A DNA stretch of 64,000 nt from CAWGAJ01 sp963820545 (GCA_963820545.1 CAWGAJ010000002.1:868001-932000), one strand, 5' to 3'; counted from the stretch's first letter, positions 17,696 to 27,771 are shown. Numbers and translations: made by a program. Notes: generated by a model not told the origin, from the sequence alone.

Positions 17696-20463
17696 TCATC
17701 GGGAGCGCCGACCATACAACGGCCAACCGGCCGCGGCGGCGAAAATCAGCAGTATCCAGAGGCTGGGTTCGGGCACTGGCGTGGTAAGCTGTTGGGTGCC
17801 GGCGAGATCCTCCGTGGGACGGATAATCAACTTGGAGCCGGGCCCGATGTAGAGCCCGCCGAGGTTAATACTCGAAGCGGTAAGTTGCTTGGAGGTGGCG
17901 GTGCCGCCGACCAGCAAGCGGCCCGTGCCGGAGATATCGTCCAAGGATGTGGTCCCGGTGAGCAATTGCAATGCTCCGTCGTTGATGAAGGTGTCGCCGG
18001 TGTAGGTGATAGTGCCGCTGAGGGTCAAAGTGCCCGAGCCGTTCTTCGATAAGCCGCCGGCGCCGGAGTTGCCGATAGCGCCGGCTAAAATAATGTTATT
18101 GGCCTGAGTATCGATTATGGCCCCGCCGGATTGGAAGGTCATGGTCCGCGCCGACGGATCGTACACTCCGTCGAACTGCAATCCGCCGCTGTTGAAATTA
18201 AGCGCGATCCCACTGCCGAGATTATTCAGACTGGCGGCCTTGATTAAACCGCCGTTAAAATTGATCGAGCCGGTAAAGGTATTTGTGCCGGAAAGGGTCA
18301 GGGTGCCGGCGCCTTGCTTGATCAGCGAACCGCCAGTGGAGCTGGTAATCGCACCGGCGAAGATGGTCGAGGTACTGTTGCCGGTGGTCAACGTGCCGCT
18401 GCCAAGTTTTACTTCACTGCCGGCCACGCCCGTCAGCGAGGCGATGGTCTGTGAGTTCCCGCTGGTATCTAGCGTAGCCCCGCTTGCCGTGAGGTTAAGG
18501 GCTGTCGTGGTTGGCAGAGTCACACTGGTGCCTAGCAACAATGTTCCGCCGCTTACGATGGTGGCGCCTCCATAAGTGGGCGACGTGGAGAGTGTAAGAA
18601 TGCCGGCGTTTTGTTTCGTCAACCCGCCGGAAGTGGGAGCGGCCAAGAGCGGCTGGGCGATGGTGATGTTATAACCGTTGGTGTCGATCACCGCGCCGCC
18701 GGCTTCGATGTCGGCCGAGTTCAGTCCTTGCATGAAGGTGGTAGTGGCGTTTTTGGCCTTCAGGGTGCCGCCGTTGAAGTGGAATGCCGAGGTGCCGCCG
18801 CTGTCTTCCACGAGCGGGGTGTAGATCGTGCCGCCGTCGAGGTGCACCTGGCCGTTGCCGGTGGAGCTGGCGCTAATCCGCACTCCGCCGCTGGAATTGA
18901 CTAGTCCCGTGCCACTTACCGTCAAAGTGCCAGTGCCTTGTTCGCCGACGATGAGTCGCTGACCAGTGTTGGTCTGCGAAAGCGTGCCGCCGCTGATCGA
19001 ATATGATCCATTTCCGGTGCTCCATCTACCTAGAGAGATGGATCCGCCCGCGGTTACCGTCGAAGTGCCGCTTTGCACGATGGATCCAGTGCCGGTTTCA
19101 CCATTGTACATGTTGGAAGTAATAGCCAATGTGGCATTGTTAGAAATATTAATAGTTCCCGAGGCGGTTGTTTGCACCGAGCCGGTGCTGACGTTGCCGG
19201 TGTTGACCGTGCCGCCGGATAAGTTAATTACACTTCCAGCCGAGCCATTGTTTCGGCCGGAGCATAGCCAGCCGGTGCTGAGTATGTTTACCGTTCCGCC
19301 GGTGATATTCATTGTGCCGGCAGAGTTTTCTCCGGCCCAAATTTCAGTGGGCGAACCCGAAGTCGATGAGCTAATTGTGGCAGTCTGGCCATTTTGTATT
19401 ATTGCAATTCGGCCTGTACCCGGCACGGTACCGCCTACCCAATTACTAGCGGATAGATAGTCCTGTGTGCCTGTGGTTTGGTTGTCGAATTCGATCTCCG
19501 ATGTTACATTTGGGGCGTGGGCAATTAAATAATTGGCCACGGAACGTGGAACGGTAAAAACGTTTCCATGCCTGGTGCCTGAGGGGAAAGAGACATTCCC
19601 GGTATAATCGGACCATGTTTGCATGTTGTCGCTGGATATCACAGCGCCATATACACCATTTGAATAGTGGTCGTTGTAAACGATCCAATTATTGCCGATT
19701 TTAATTCCCGACGGGCCTTCGGAATTGTACCCGGAAGTAAGTTGCTGGACGCTGGTCGAATACGGTCCATAGAGGTCTGTTCCTCCCTGAGCTTTAACGG
19801 TGCCGGCAAGGAACATTGTATAATTATTCGTCGAGGTATCTTTTACAATATCCGCATCGAGTGTGTGTGTGGCGCCTCTGGTATAAAATAAGGTTGGCGT
19901 GGTAAAGGTGGTGAAATCGGTCGTGGTACTTTTGTATATGTCCAAATAACCACCCGTTCCAATCCGTGTAGACCAATAAACGAGATAATTGCTGTTGCCA
20001 GAATCGTAATAAATCTGCGGCGCCATCTTTCTTCGCCATTGGTGATGGGAAGAACTTTATGTGTCGGAGTAGTCCAGTTGACCAGATTGGTGGAAGAGCT
20101 GTAGCCTATATCGTCGATAACGGGATTGCTGCCAATGGCGCCACCCCAACCGGTAGTGTAAATCAAACGAAATGTTCCGTCCGGTCCGTAGTTTACATAA
20201 GGATCGCGCATGAACGGAGTGGATTGGATGTCCGTTACGAGACCTGCGTTGCCGTTTACGGCGTGATAGCTGAATCCGTCGAGCGAATAAGCCAAGTGCA
20301 GTCCATTCGCGCCATTGGTTTCCTGGAAGTACGAGAACATATACACAGTGTCCTCGGCGGTGGCAGGTTCGCAAAATAATGCGGAGCCGAGTAGCGCAAG
20401 AAAGGTCATTCCCGCGAGAAGTAATTTGCAACCAGGCAAATCGGCGGATAATTTCTGATACAT
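17696..20463 (-). CDS. Secreted GH43-like propeller, beta-repeat, PEP-CTERM protein, paralogue D (frameshifted)
   Basis: First gene of the array. The ATG at 20463 starts the same signal peptide (MYQKLSADLPG to FCEPATA) and a propeller with MRDPYVNY. At about 20021-20025 the frame breaks. The paralogues read V-WAP here, but this gene has TGGCGCCGCAG where TGGGCGCCGCAG would restore W-APQIYYD, so one G is missing. Downstream, the other acidic residues (LDADIVKD, SEGPSGIK), the beta repeats, a GGSLIKQGAGTLTLSG passenger motif and the VPEPSLWILLIFAAAAGW tail are intact. It is either a sequencing error or a very recent inactivation. Confidence 0.8.
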
Positions 20464-20514
20464 AATGAATATCCAGTTTTGTTTCAATTGATCTAACATC
20501 TTACAGGACAAAGC

Positions 20515-20590
20515 CTTGGAGAAAACAGGGTCATTATAACACGGATTTGGAATTAATTCATCAAAAATGTACTTATTATCGCAATTTTTT
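20515..20590 (-). promoter_or_regulatory. Conserved upstream block of paralogue D
   Basis: AT-rich stretch sharing ordered words with 11830-11925 upstream of paralogue A. It is the probable promoter region of the D-C-B transcription unit. No exact -35/-10 pair can be fixed. Confidence 0.4.
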
Positions 20591-20630
20591 GCCCGAAAAA
20601 AACTTACCTTGCAGGCCAATTTCGGCGCAT

Positions 20631-20668
20631 AAAAAAAGCCTTGTGTAATTCATTGCTACACAAGGCCT
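20631..20668 (-). terminator. Terminator of tRNA-Ala
   Basis: On the minus strand, GCCTTGTGTAG...ACACAAGGC forms a 9-10 bp stem followed by seven Ts. It starts just after the tRNA 3' end. Confidence 0.85.
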
Positions 20669-20675
20669 TGTAATG

Positions 20676-20748
20676 TGGAGGATAAGGGACTCGAACCCTC
20701 GACCTTCTGAATGCCATTCAGACGCTCTCCCAACTGAGCTAATCCCCC
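20676..20748 (-). tRNA. tRNA-Ala (anticodon GGC)
   Basis: 73-nt cloverleaf. The acceptor GGGGGAT pairs with ATCCTCC and contains the G3:U70 wobble that identifies alanine tRNAs. The anticodon arm TCTGA-ATGGCAT-TCAGA places GGC at 34-36. The T arm carries GGTTCGA. The discriminator is A and CCA is not encoded. Confidence 0.95.
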
Positions 20749-21087
20749 CGCGTCCTCTCCGGATACCAACTTGACTGAAAGCGAAATTGTAGGGGGCCAA
20801 ACCAATAATCCGCTTCTCGGATCTCAAAAGTAGTATATTAACAAGAAACAAACTGATCTGCCAGGAGTTTACAGAAAAAAACTTCTAGATTTTCTTTTGG
20901 CTTATGGAAGCAAAAAATAGTTTGATCTTGTTTGGAATAAGACGTTTGTGTGAATCCCCCCACAAGTGCTGTCCAATGTAATTATCTCCAAAAAACTTTC
21001 GACTTTACGCACCTGCCGGCCTTCGAGTATCTTTTCCCCTGTGGTCAATAACGTGGATAATTTACTACACCACTAGAGGTCCGCGTC

Positions 21088-21853
21088 GTGTTGCTACTTT
21101 TTCGCCGACTTTGCGTTGTCATCTCAGCCGTGCTGGCAATAGGCAGTGTTGCTATGCGCCGGGGAATTCCGCGTGGAAAACCGGATTTATTCCGGCGACC
21201 AGAAAGAGCCTGTAAGCCAAAGTTTAACGGTTTTCCAGCAGGGAGTGGTCTACGACTTTCTCCAGGAGCCCGCCGAAACCATTATCTTCGATAAAGCCGC
21301 CGCCCGCTTCGCCATTCTGGACAATCTGCGGCAGATTCGCACTGAAATGACCACTGCCGCGATTGATTCTTTCACGCAGAAATTGAAAGATCGCGCCGCC
21401 AAACATCAAGATCCCTTGACCCGTTTTCTGGCCGATCCGGTTTTTGAGGAACATTTTGATCCCACCCGCAGTGAATTGTTGCTAAAAAGTCCCTTGGTGA
21501 ATTATCGGGTAATTGTCACCGCCGCCGACAACGTGGCCCTCGCCGCGCAATACCGGGAATTCTCCGATTGGAACGCCCGGCTCAGCGCCATTCTCAATCC
21601 CGGCTCCAGGCCCCCGTTTGCGCGACTTAAGCTTAACGAGGCCCTCGCCAATCGCGAGTCCGTTCCCCGTCAGGTTACGCTCACCATAGCTTCACCCGGC
21701 GACCAGAACCATGCGCCAGCCACCATGCGCAGTGAACATCAGCTTAGTTCTTCGCTCACGCCCGCCGACTTAGAGCGTATCCAACGCGCTCAACAGGCAG
21801 CGGTAAAATACAAACCGGTTGCCTTTGATAAGTATTATCAAGCGAAAAAATAG
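21088..21853 (+). CDS. Conserved planctomycete-type secreted protein, frameshifted near its signal peptide
   Basis: The main body (21146-21853) encodes about 230 residues: RVENRIYSGDQ, VYDFLQEPAETIIFD, YREFSDWNARLSAILNPGSRPPFARLKLNEAL and a conserved-looking end, KPVAFDKYYQ. I recall similar proteins in planctomycetes but know no function. That frame begins with a poor TTG and no ribosome site. One frame away, GTG at 21088, behind AGAGGT, opens a good signal peptide (MLLLFRRLCVVISAVLAIGS). Removing one base around 21155 would join it to GEFRVENRIYSG. A one-base insertion, real or from sequencing, is likely. Confidence 0.7.
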
Positions 21854-21867
21854 AACTTCGGCAAAGA

Positions 21868-23670
21868 TTACAAACCGGAAAAGGTTTTCAGATCCGCCTG
21901 CATAGCCTGGAGGCGTTTGGCTTGGGCGGATTTGGCGGCATCTAGATCGGCGCAAGCCTCGGGCGGATCGAAGGCGAACATGTAGAATTTCACTTTCGGC
22001 TCCGTGCCCGAGGGACGTACGGCCACGTAGTTGCCGCCTTCAAGATCGAAAAACACCAGGTCGCCTCTGGGGCCGTCGAGGATTTTCGAGTCGCCGTTGG
22101 GAGTCACGATCTTGCGGTTTTGATAATCGCGGATTCGCACAACTTTCAGCCCGGCGATGTTCTTCGGCGGCGCAGCGCGGAACCTGGCCATCAAGGCCGT
22201 CATCTCGTCCATGCCCTTTTCGCCGGGCATTTGCACGTTAAATTGGCTTTCGCCGTGGCAGCCGTGGACGCGGAACAGGTCATCGAGCTTTTCATAGAGT
22301 GTTTCACCTTCGGCCTTTGCCCGGGCAGCCAACTCGGCCAGCAGCAGCGAGGCTACAGCGGCGTCTTTGTCGCGGGCATGGTCGCCGATCAGAAAGCCGT
22401 ACGATTCCTCGGCGCCTAAGACGAACCGTTCTGGACCGCGATAGTCTATTTCGCCGCCGATATATTTGAAGCCCACTAAGAGATTGCCATAGGTTTGCAC
22501 GCCGTAATGGTCGGCGATGCGACGCATTAGTTCCGTGGTAACCAGGGTTTTTACGATGTAATGGCCCGAGGTTAGATGGCCGGCCACCCTCAGAAAGCTG
22601 AGCAGGAATTCGGCCAACAGAGCGCCGATCTGGTTGCCGGTAAGCGTTACCCAGGGGGCCTTGTGGTCGAGCGATTTGGGCACTGCGCAGCCGAGTCGGT
22701 CGCAGTCGGGGTCGGTGGCGAGGATCAGATCGGCGTGGATTTTTTTCGCCCGCTCGATAATCGCCTCGAAAACGGCGGCGTTTTCCGGATTGGCGATGTG
22801 TTGGGGAACGTTGGGAAAATCGCCGTCGGGCGCGGCATGGGGGGCAAAAACCTCCACGTCGGTAAAGCCCGCTGCTTTAAGCACCGGACAGACCGCCGAA
22901 GCGCCCACGCCGTGCAACGGCGAATAAATGATCTTCAAATCGCGCGGTCCGTCGATGCTTTGTTTGAGCACCGCCGAAATATAGGCGGCGTCGACTTCCT
23001 CCTGGCAATAGATGATCTTGCCGGCGGCCAGCCCCTCGGCAAAGTCCATGCGCTGGATGTAGGTGACTTCTTGCATGTAGCGGATGGAAGCGGCATCGTG
23101 GGGCGGCAAAAGCTGCCCGCCGCTGGACCAGTAGACTTTCACCGCGTTGTCCGACGGCGGATTGTGGCTGGCCGTGATCATGATGCCGCAGTCGCATTTT
23201 TTATGTCGCACGCCGAAAGACAGCTCAGGCGTGCTGCGGTAGCCATCGAGGAAATAGACCGTGAACTCGGCGGCGGCCATGATTTCCGCGCACAACTGGG
23301 CAAAATGCCGGGAATTGTGCCGGGTATCGTAGGCAATGACACAGGAGAGCGGACGTGTTTTCACCTGATCTTTGACGTAGTCGGCCAGTCCCTGGGCACT
23401 TTCGCCTATGGTTCGATCATTAATGGCGTTACAACCTATAGGATACATCCGGCCGCGGCGCCCGCCGGTGCCAAAGGGAATTACCGTCCAAAAGGCATCG
23501 TCGAGTTCTTTCCAACAGGCGGACGATATGTGTTCAACCACCTGAGGGGTATATTCGGCCAAATATGGTTCGGTAAGCCAGATACGGATGTTTTTTAACG
23601 CCGCAGGCGAGAGTTTTCCCGCTCGTACGGCGGATTGCAGTTGATCGAAAGCAAGTTTTGTATCAATCAT
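21868..23670 (-). CDS. Phosphoglucomutase/phosphomannomutase family protein
   Basis: 600 residues from the ATG at 23670. A GTG 54 bases upstream would add 18 residues without family character. It interconverts hexose 1- and 6-phosphates in the cytoplasm. Family marks: FGTGGRRGRM (substrate/phosphate region), TASHNPP (phosphoserine loop, Ser the phosphate carrier), DPDCDRLG (Mg2+ site), GEESYGF (sugar specificity loop) and RPSGTEPKVKFY (phosphate-binding C-terminal domain). All key residues are present. The length is normal for the PGM2-like bacterial clade. The exact sugar cannot be told. Confidence 0.92.
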   Translation of the reverse strand: MIDTKLAFDQLQSAVRAGKLSPAALKNIRIWLTEPYLAEYTPQVVEHISSACWKELDDAFWTVIPFGTGGRRGRMYPIGCNAINDRTIGESAQGLADYVKDQVKTRPLSCVIAYDTRHNSRHFAQLCAEIMAAAEFTVYFLDGYRSTPELSFGVRHKKCDCGIMITASHNPPSDNAVKVYWSSGGQLLPPHDAASIRYMQEVTYIQRMDFAEGLAAGKIIYCQEEVDAAYISAVLKQSIDGPRDLKIIYSPLHGVGASAVCPVLKAAGFTDVEVFAPHAAPDGDFPNVPQHIANPENAAVFEAIIERAKKIHADLILATDPDCDRLGCAVPKSLDHKAPWVTLTGNQIGALLAEFLLSFLRVAGHLTSGHYIVKTLVTTELMRRIADHYGVQTYGNLLVGFKYIGGEIDYRGPERFVLGAEESYGFLIGDHARDKDAAVASLLLAELAARAKAEGETLYEKLDDLFRVHGCHGESQFNVQMPGEKGMDEMTALMARFRAAPPKNIAGLKVVRIRDYQNRKIVTPNGDSKILDGPRGDLVFFDLEGGNYVAVRPSGTEPKVKFYMFAFDPPEACADLDAAKSAQAKRLQAMQADLKTFSGL

Positions 23671-23907
23671 CGCTGGTAATGCTTCTAAGCTGAGATTAAG
23701 ATTAAGGGGGGGCGTCTCTTCCACTATTGGGACTGCAAAATTAAAATGGTGTTGACCCTTGTATTGCTAAAAGACGTAAAGCGACTTACAGGAGCCCTCT
23801 TTTCGAGGCAAAAAGTCCTTAAAAAACCGTAAACTATGCAAAGGTCAATAAAATTCGCATTAAGATGAAATAATTATAACTTTATAACTTTCAAGGGTTA
23901 AGACGCT

Positions 23908-24933
23908 ATGGGCTTAATAATTTTACGTTGCGTTTTTGTGATGGTGGCAGTCGGATTAAGCGTGACATTTATTCAATCTGGAATTATTCCCGCCGATTCG
24001 GAGTGGCTATCGTGGGCAATATTGGGGGGGATGCTTCTTCTCGCCTTGGGTGTTATAGCCCTTGATGTATCAGTGCGCAAAAAACATCTAGATACAATCA
24101 CGGCCGTTTATTTTGGCATGATCGTAGGACTTTTTATGACCTATATTCTTGGATTGGCTTTAGCTCCAATTTGGCAATACCATTTACTGGGCGATAAACT
24201 GCGTAATCTTATCCAGTTGGTGCTGGGGCTGGTGGTGTGCTACATCTGTATCAGCTTATTAATGCAAACCAAGAATGATTTTCGCTTTATCATTCCATAC
24301 GTCGAGTTTGCCAAGGAGGTTAAGGGCCTAAAACCATGTATACTCGACACCAGCGTGGTTATCGACGGGCGGATTGCCGATGTGGTGGAAACCGAGGTCA
24401 TAGACGGCAAACTGATCATGCCTAAGTTCGTCATTAGCGAATTGCAGGCCATAGCCGACAGTTCTGATCGACTTCGTCGCGGCCGAGGGCGGCGGGGGCT
24501 CGATATACTCAACCGCATGAGAGCCAATTCCACCATCGACCTGGAAATTTACGAACATGAACTGCCCGAGTTCGTCGGCCAACCAGTGGATTTGAAACTT
24601 ATTGCCTTGGCTAAACATCTCCAAGGTAAGTTGATTACTAATGATTACAACCTCAATAAAATCGCGAAACTACAAGGCGTCCCGGTAATCAACTTCAATG
24701 ATTTGGCTAATGCCCTAAAACCTGTATTTATGCCGGGGGAACATATCGAAGTCCGGATCATAAAGGCAGGCGAAGAACCCGGACAAGGCGTGGGCTATCT
24801 CGAAGACGGCACAATGGTGGTCATCGAAGGCGGCAGAGATCATCTCAACGAAACCATTACCGTTGCCGTCACCAGCGTCTTGCAGACCAGCGCTGGTAGG
24901 ATGGTATTTGGACGTTGTGAAAATCTCAACTAA
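23908..24933 (+). CDS. YacL-type PIN/TRAM domain membrane protein
   Basis: 341 residues. Four hydrophobic helices occupy residues 1-125. A PIN-like nuclease domain follows (LDTSVVIDGRIADV around 146-160, FVISELQAIADSSD, and TNDYNLNKIAKLQGV near 240), then a C-terminal TRAM-like beta domain (GQGVGYLEDGTMVVIEGGRDH) likely to bind RNA. This is the YacL/PilT-N architecture of Firmicutes and planctomycetes. The catalytic acids look intact. The cellular role is not settled. It is a single gene transcribed on its own. Confidence 0.9.
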   Translation: MGLIILRCVFVMVAVGLSVTFIQSGIIPADSEWLSWAILGGMLLLALGVIALDVSVRKKHLDTITAVYFGMIVGLFMTYILGLALAPIWQYHLLGDKLRNLIQLVLGLVVCYICISLLMQTKNDFRFIIPYVEFAKEVKGLKPCILDTSVVIDGRIADVVETEVIDGKLIMPKFVISELQAIADSSDRLRRGRGRRGLDILNRMRANSTIDLEIYEHELPEFVGQPVDLKLIALAKHLQGKLITNDYNLNKIAKLQGVPVINFNDLANALKPVFMPGEHIEVRIIKAGEEPGQGVGYLEDGTMVVIEGGRDHLNETITVAVTSVLQTSAGRMVFGRCENLN

Positions 24934-25195
24934 ATGACAATTTTGGTGAACAAAAGATACTTTCTCTTCGTAATGAACCCAAAACCGAAAAACAGTATCT
25001 AGTTCTGTAGAGCAATAGCGGAACTGAGCAGCTGCTCGGCCGAATTTTTTATAATAATTACCTAAATTAGAAGTTTGAGGTAATCAGTAAAGGCAATTTA
25101 TTCGGTGCATATTTTCCAGTTTCATTATTTTTTTGGTAATCAAAAATCAAGCTGAAAAAAACATTATTTTGAGATGTTTTTTTAGTGGTATTTAC

Positions 25196-25223
25196 TTGAC
25201 ATTACAGTTTTTTCGGCAATAAT
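25196..25223 (+). promoter_or_regulatory. Sigma70-like promoter
   Basis: TTGACA (25196-25201), 16-base spacer, AATAAT (25218-25223). It would start an RNA near 25230, leaving a leader of about 170 bases before the ATG at 25401. Confidence 0.6.
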
Positions 25224-25239
25224 GAATTGTTTTAATTAA

Positions 25240-25368
25240 TGGCGCCATCCTACCAATTCGGATGGTCCCCAATCCTACCAAGTCCGACATCCATGGCGCT
25301 AAGGGGATGTATATATAGCCCCCACCAGTGGCTATATCGCGGGGCTCGATTCGTTAGGGTGGGCTTTT
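25240..25368 (+). promoter_or_regulatory. Structured 5' leader with candidate terminator/antiterminator
   Basis: TGGCGCCA (25240-25247) can pair with TGGCGCTA (25294-25301). They enclose two related hairpin arms that both contain ATCCTACCAA. After it, TATAGCC/GGCTATA (25314-25320 with 25330-25336) competes with AGCCCCCACC/GGTGGGCT (25317-25326 with 25358-25365). The second stem is followed by TTTT, like an intrinsic terminator. The layout resembles a riboswitch or leader attenuator, but matches no class I recognise. The rest of 24934-25239 shows no gene. Confidence 0.5.
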
Positions 25369-25400
25369 AAAAGTATGGTTTTGCATGGAGTATAAATATA

Positions 25401-25616
25401 ATGCGAAACGTGTTTGAAGCGATTCTGGAATGTGGTCACGACGAAGACTTTGCCCCGGTGGAAACCAGTGGGTTCGGTGCCACCGATGCGCCTGCCGGCT
25501 CTCGGGCGAAGTTGGACATCTTAGCGCAACGAGTGTTGCGTGGCGAACCTTTGTGGCATCCCGACGACCGATCGGACTATAGCGGTCTGACCGGTGCCGT
25601 ACGGCCGCGTGGTTAG
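25401..25616 (+). CDS. Small conserved planctomycete-type protein
   Basis: 71 residues. The second half, ILAQRVLRGEPLWHPDDRSD followed by YSGLTGAVRPRG, resembles short planctomycete proteins I have seen without any assigned role. There is no signal peptide or membrane helix. GGAG lies about ten bases before the ATG. It follows a promoter and a structured leader and sits 230 bases from the convergent csrA gene, so post-transcriptional control is plausible but not shown. Confidence 0.65.
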   Translation: MRNVFEAILECGHDEDFAPVETSGFGATDAPAGSRAKLDILAQRVLRGEPLWHPDDRSDYSGLTGAVRPRG

Positions 25617-25639
25617 CTAAGAATCGCAGGAGTAGAGGG

Positions 25640-25753
25640 GCGGGCCTCCTTAAAAATGCCCGCTGGTCAAAAGGCCGTGAGGATACGGTAACAGGGTTGG
25701 AAGCGGGAATCTCCAGAGCCTAAAGCGAAGATGTGCATTCTTTCCCTCCCGCT
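25640..25753. other. Hairpins between the small protein gene and csrA
   Basis: GCGGGC/GCCCGC (25640-25645 with 25658-25663) and AGCGGGA/TCCCGCT (25702-25708 with 25747-25753) can form stem-loops between two convergent genes. They may serve as terminators or a small RNA. No known RNA family is recognised. Confidence 0.3.
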
Positions 25754-25843
25754 GAAGTGTTATCTCCAGCCGCGCTCGTAATATGCACGCTATGCACCAA
25801 TTTGAAATAGCGCGGTCATGTACATCAGTCGGGCTTTCCAGTC

Positions 25844-26035
25844 CTATTGACTGGCATGAGGCATGAGGAAAGGTTGGCCGTCGGGCTGCCGCTGTAGTTC
25901 CTCGCGCAATACCAACACATCGGCTGGCGCTTCAATTCCCAGCCTTACGCGATCTCCGGATACGCGAATTACCGTTAGAACTATGGAATTGCCCAGTTTG
26001 ATTCGTTCACTTTCTCGTCGGGAAAGGACCAGCAT
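25844..26035 (-). CDS. csrA: Carbon storage regulator CsrA
   Basis: 63-residue RNA-binding regulator that binds GGA motifs near ribosome sites to alter translation and mRNA decay. The sequence MLVLSRRESERIKLGNSIVL, with VSGDRVRLGIEAP and VLREEL following, is the full CsrA core, with the key Arg in SGDRVRLGIEAP. The start is the ATG at 26035, immediately preceded by GGAGGTTAAC. An ATG four codons upstream overlaps that ribosome site and is unlikely. It is monocistronic. Pilus and carbon-metabolism genes in the window are possible targets by analogy only. Confidence 0.95.
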   Translation of the reverse strand: MLVLSRRESERIKLGNSIVLTVIRVSGDRVRLGIEAPADVLVLREELQRQPDGQPFLMPHASQ

Positions 26036-26214
26036 GTTAACCTCCATGTCGGAATAATACTGTATAAATGTATATTATTGCGATCCGTATGTCAAGCAGG
26101 GTTTTCCCCGGCTTACGCGATTTACTATCCAGGTCGGGACCGCCAAGTGGGTGTTTACTCGCAGTTGAGTTTTTTGAGCTTCTTTCAGCGCCGCGTAATT
26201 TCCAGATCCGTGGT

Positions 26215-26511
26215 TTATGCAGCAGCAGACTCTAATAAAGGGGCTTCTAATAATTGAGTCTTCAGGAAACGTTCACCCTGTGGACCGTAAAAGAGGATTT
26301 GATTGCGATCGGTTTCCCAGATCGCGGAAAACCGGACTGCACGGGGGCCGGAGAGGCAAAAATATATGCCACAGGGTTTTCCTGCCCGAATTAACAATTG
26401 TTCTGTCATTTGGAAGGCACCGCTCTGTAATTGATAATATTCACTGAGTGTGGCGTTGATAAATTCCCGAAGATCGTTCAAATTGTCAATCTGGCGAAAA
26501 CGGGTAAACAT
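26215..26511 (-). CDS. Small conserved planctomycete-type protein
   Basis: 98 residues: MFTRFRQIDNLNDLREFINA at the start, then IRAGKPCGIYFCLSGPRAVR and SAIWETDRNQILFYGPQGER. This resembles uncharacterised planctomycete proteins in which a GPR-V-R-sAIW core is conserved, from memory. There is no signal peptide. AGGAG precedes the ATG by about 13 bases. It is encoded on the same strand as csrA, with 180 bases between them. Function unknown. Confidence 0.65.
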   Translation of the reverse strand: MFTRFRQIDNLNDLREFINATLSEYYQLQSGAFQMTEQLLIRAGKPCGIYFCLSGPRAVRFSAIWETDRNQILFYGPQGERFLKTQLLEAPLLESAAA

Positions 26512-26808
26512 TTCTTATTATATTCTCCTGGAAAATAATGGAGACTAAGAAATATACATGTCTCCAAGCAGGTTAGATAATATGGGTTGATTACCGCCAC
26601 TGGAACCTATCGGCAAAATGGAGAGAGAAATTCGCTCAATGATTAACATCATTTTGCTCCCACTTTTGCCGGAAAAAAAGCGATTATCTTGCTAAGTTGC
26701 AAGATGGCAACCGGATAGGTCTCAAAGAGGAGGCCAGTAGGCTATGAAAAAACTTTTTACTAAAGTTCGGATAGTGCCTATAAAATCGCATTTTGCAATG
26801 CAACTTTC

Positions 26809-27771
26809 CTACTCTTCCTGCTGCGAGTATTTGGAAAATGCCTCGGCAATCTTACCGCTCTTTTCGTCGCCCTTATGGAAAAGGACTAGATAACGAAATG
26901 TGCTGGATTTTCCGGGTGGAATCGTGTAAGAGCCATCTGTTTTCTGATCCCTGTTAAATTCTTTTAGCCCAAAAGGATTGGCGGCAAACAGTCCATATTC
27001 CCGGACGTGCCAACGTGTTGGATAGCGAAAACTGCCGGGATGATTGAAGATGGCAATGCCCAAAGCCTGGCCGTCAATGGAACCATGATAATCGATCCAA
27101 CTGGCGGCTTTCCCCCAAGCGTCACTGTTAATTTGTCCATCGCTATTGACGAATTGCCCTCCCTGCTTGGCATCCACGCTGAGCATGTCAGGGACCCGAA
27201 GTCCGAAGGTGCCTTCTTTTGTGTCGCCAAAGATTACTGGTTTATCCGCGGCTTTAATGGTGATGTCAAAGTCGATCCAGCGCGAATCCGCATCGCCCCC
27301 GAAGCGCAAGGTGCGCTGGTCTTCGCATTGGGATTTCTCATCGGGGCCCAGCCAGTCGTTGCGCGTGACGATCAAACCGGTTTTTCCACCTTCAATTTTT
27401 ACAAATTCCCGGTGCTTGATTGTGCCACAACCTGTTTTTTCGGTCCAAAAGTCGATGCCGTTGACTAGCCCATGACTGAACCAGAGAGAACGCTGATGGG
27501 GATGATCCTTTTTTTCGTGGGGGAGTTGTTGCAGGGGATATGCCCGGGTCATTGGTTTGCCGGTGGGACCGATAATGGGCCATAAGATCGGTTTAGTCCC
27601 GGATTCAGTCAGGTATTCTGTAAAAAGCTGACCATCGATTTTCACCACCGCGCCTTGAGGTGACCGATCAACGGTCACTTCGGCGGCGGATTTATTAGTA
27701 AGTACCGAAAAAAACAGGAAGAGAGAAATTGTGAAGAGTAATTTGCCTGGTAGAACTTTGCAGTCTGGCAT
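26809..27771 (-). CDS. PmoA-like secreted protein (DUF6807 family)
   Basis: 320 residues. A signal peptide (LLFTISLFLFFSVLTNKSAA) is followed by a beta-rich domain containing HEKKDHPHQRSLWFSHGLVNG, DFWTE, GTFGLRVPDML and WIDYHGSIDGQALGIAIFNH. This is the pattern of the DUF6807/'PmoA family' proteins common in planctomycetes and bacteroidetes and often found near sugar catabolic genes. The name comes from an old annotation, and a role in methane oxidation is not implied. The conserved histidines suggest a metal or carbohydrate site. No operon partner is evident. Confidence 0.85.
   Translation of the reverse strand: MPDCKVLPGKLLFTISLFLFFSVLTNKSAAEVTVDRSPQGAVVKIDGQLFTEYLTESGTKPILWPIIGPTGKPMTRAYPLQQLPHEKKDHPHQRSLWFSHGLVNGIDFWTEKTGCGTIKHREFVKIEGGKTGLIVTRNDWLGPDEKSQCEDQRTLRFGGDADSRWIDFDITIKAADKPVIFGDTKEGTFGLRVPDMLSVDAKQGGQFVNSDGQINSDAWGKAASWIDYHGSIDGQALGIAIFNHPGSFRYPTRWHVREYGLFAANPFGLKEFNRDQKTDGSYTIPPGKSSTFRYLVLFHKGDEKSGKIAEAFSKYSQQEE

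Noticed and set aside
9424..19460. Many long plus-strand frames opposite the PEP-CTERM genes
   Set aside because: They arise because the repetitive GC-rich beta-repeat genes lack stops on the opposite strand. None has a ribosome site or family features.
20576..20851. 91-residue minus-strand frame covering the tRNA-Ala
   Set aside because: It is the readthrough of the tRNA gene itself and its flanks.
22576..23598. 340-residue plus-strand frame
   Set aside because: Antisense to the phosphosugar mutase gene, which has every family motif.
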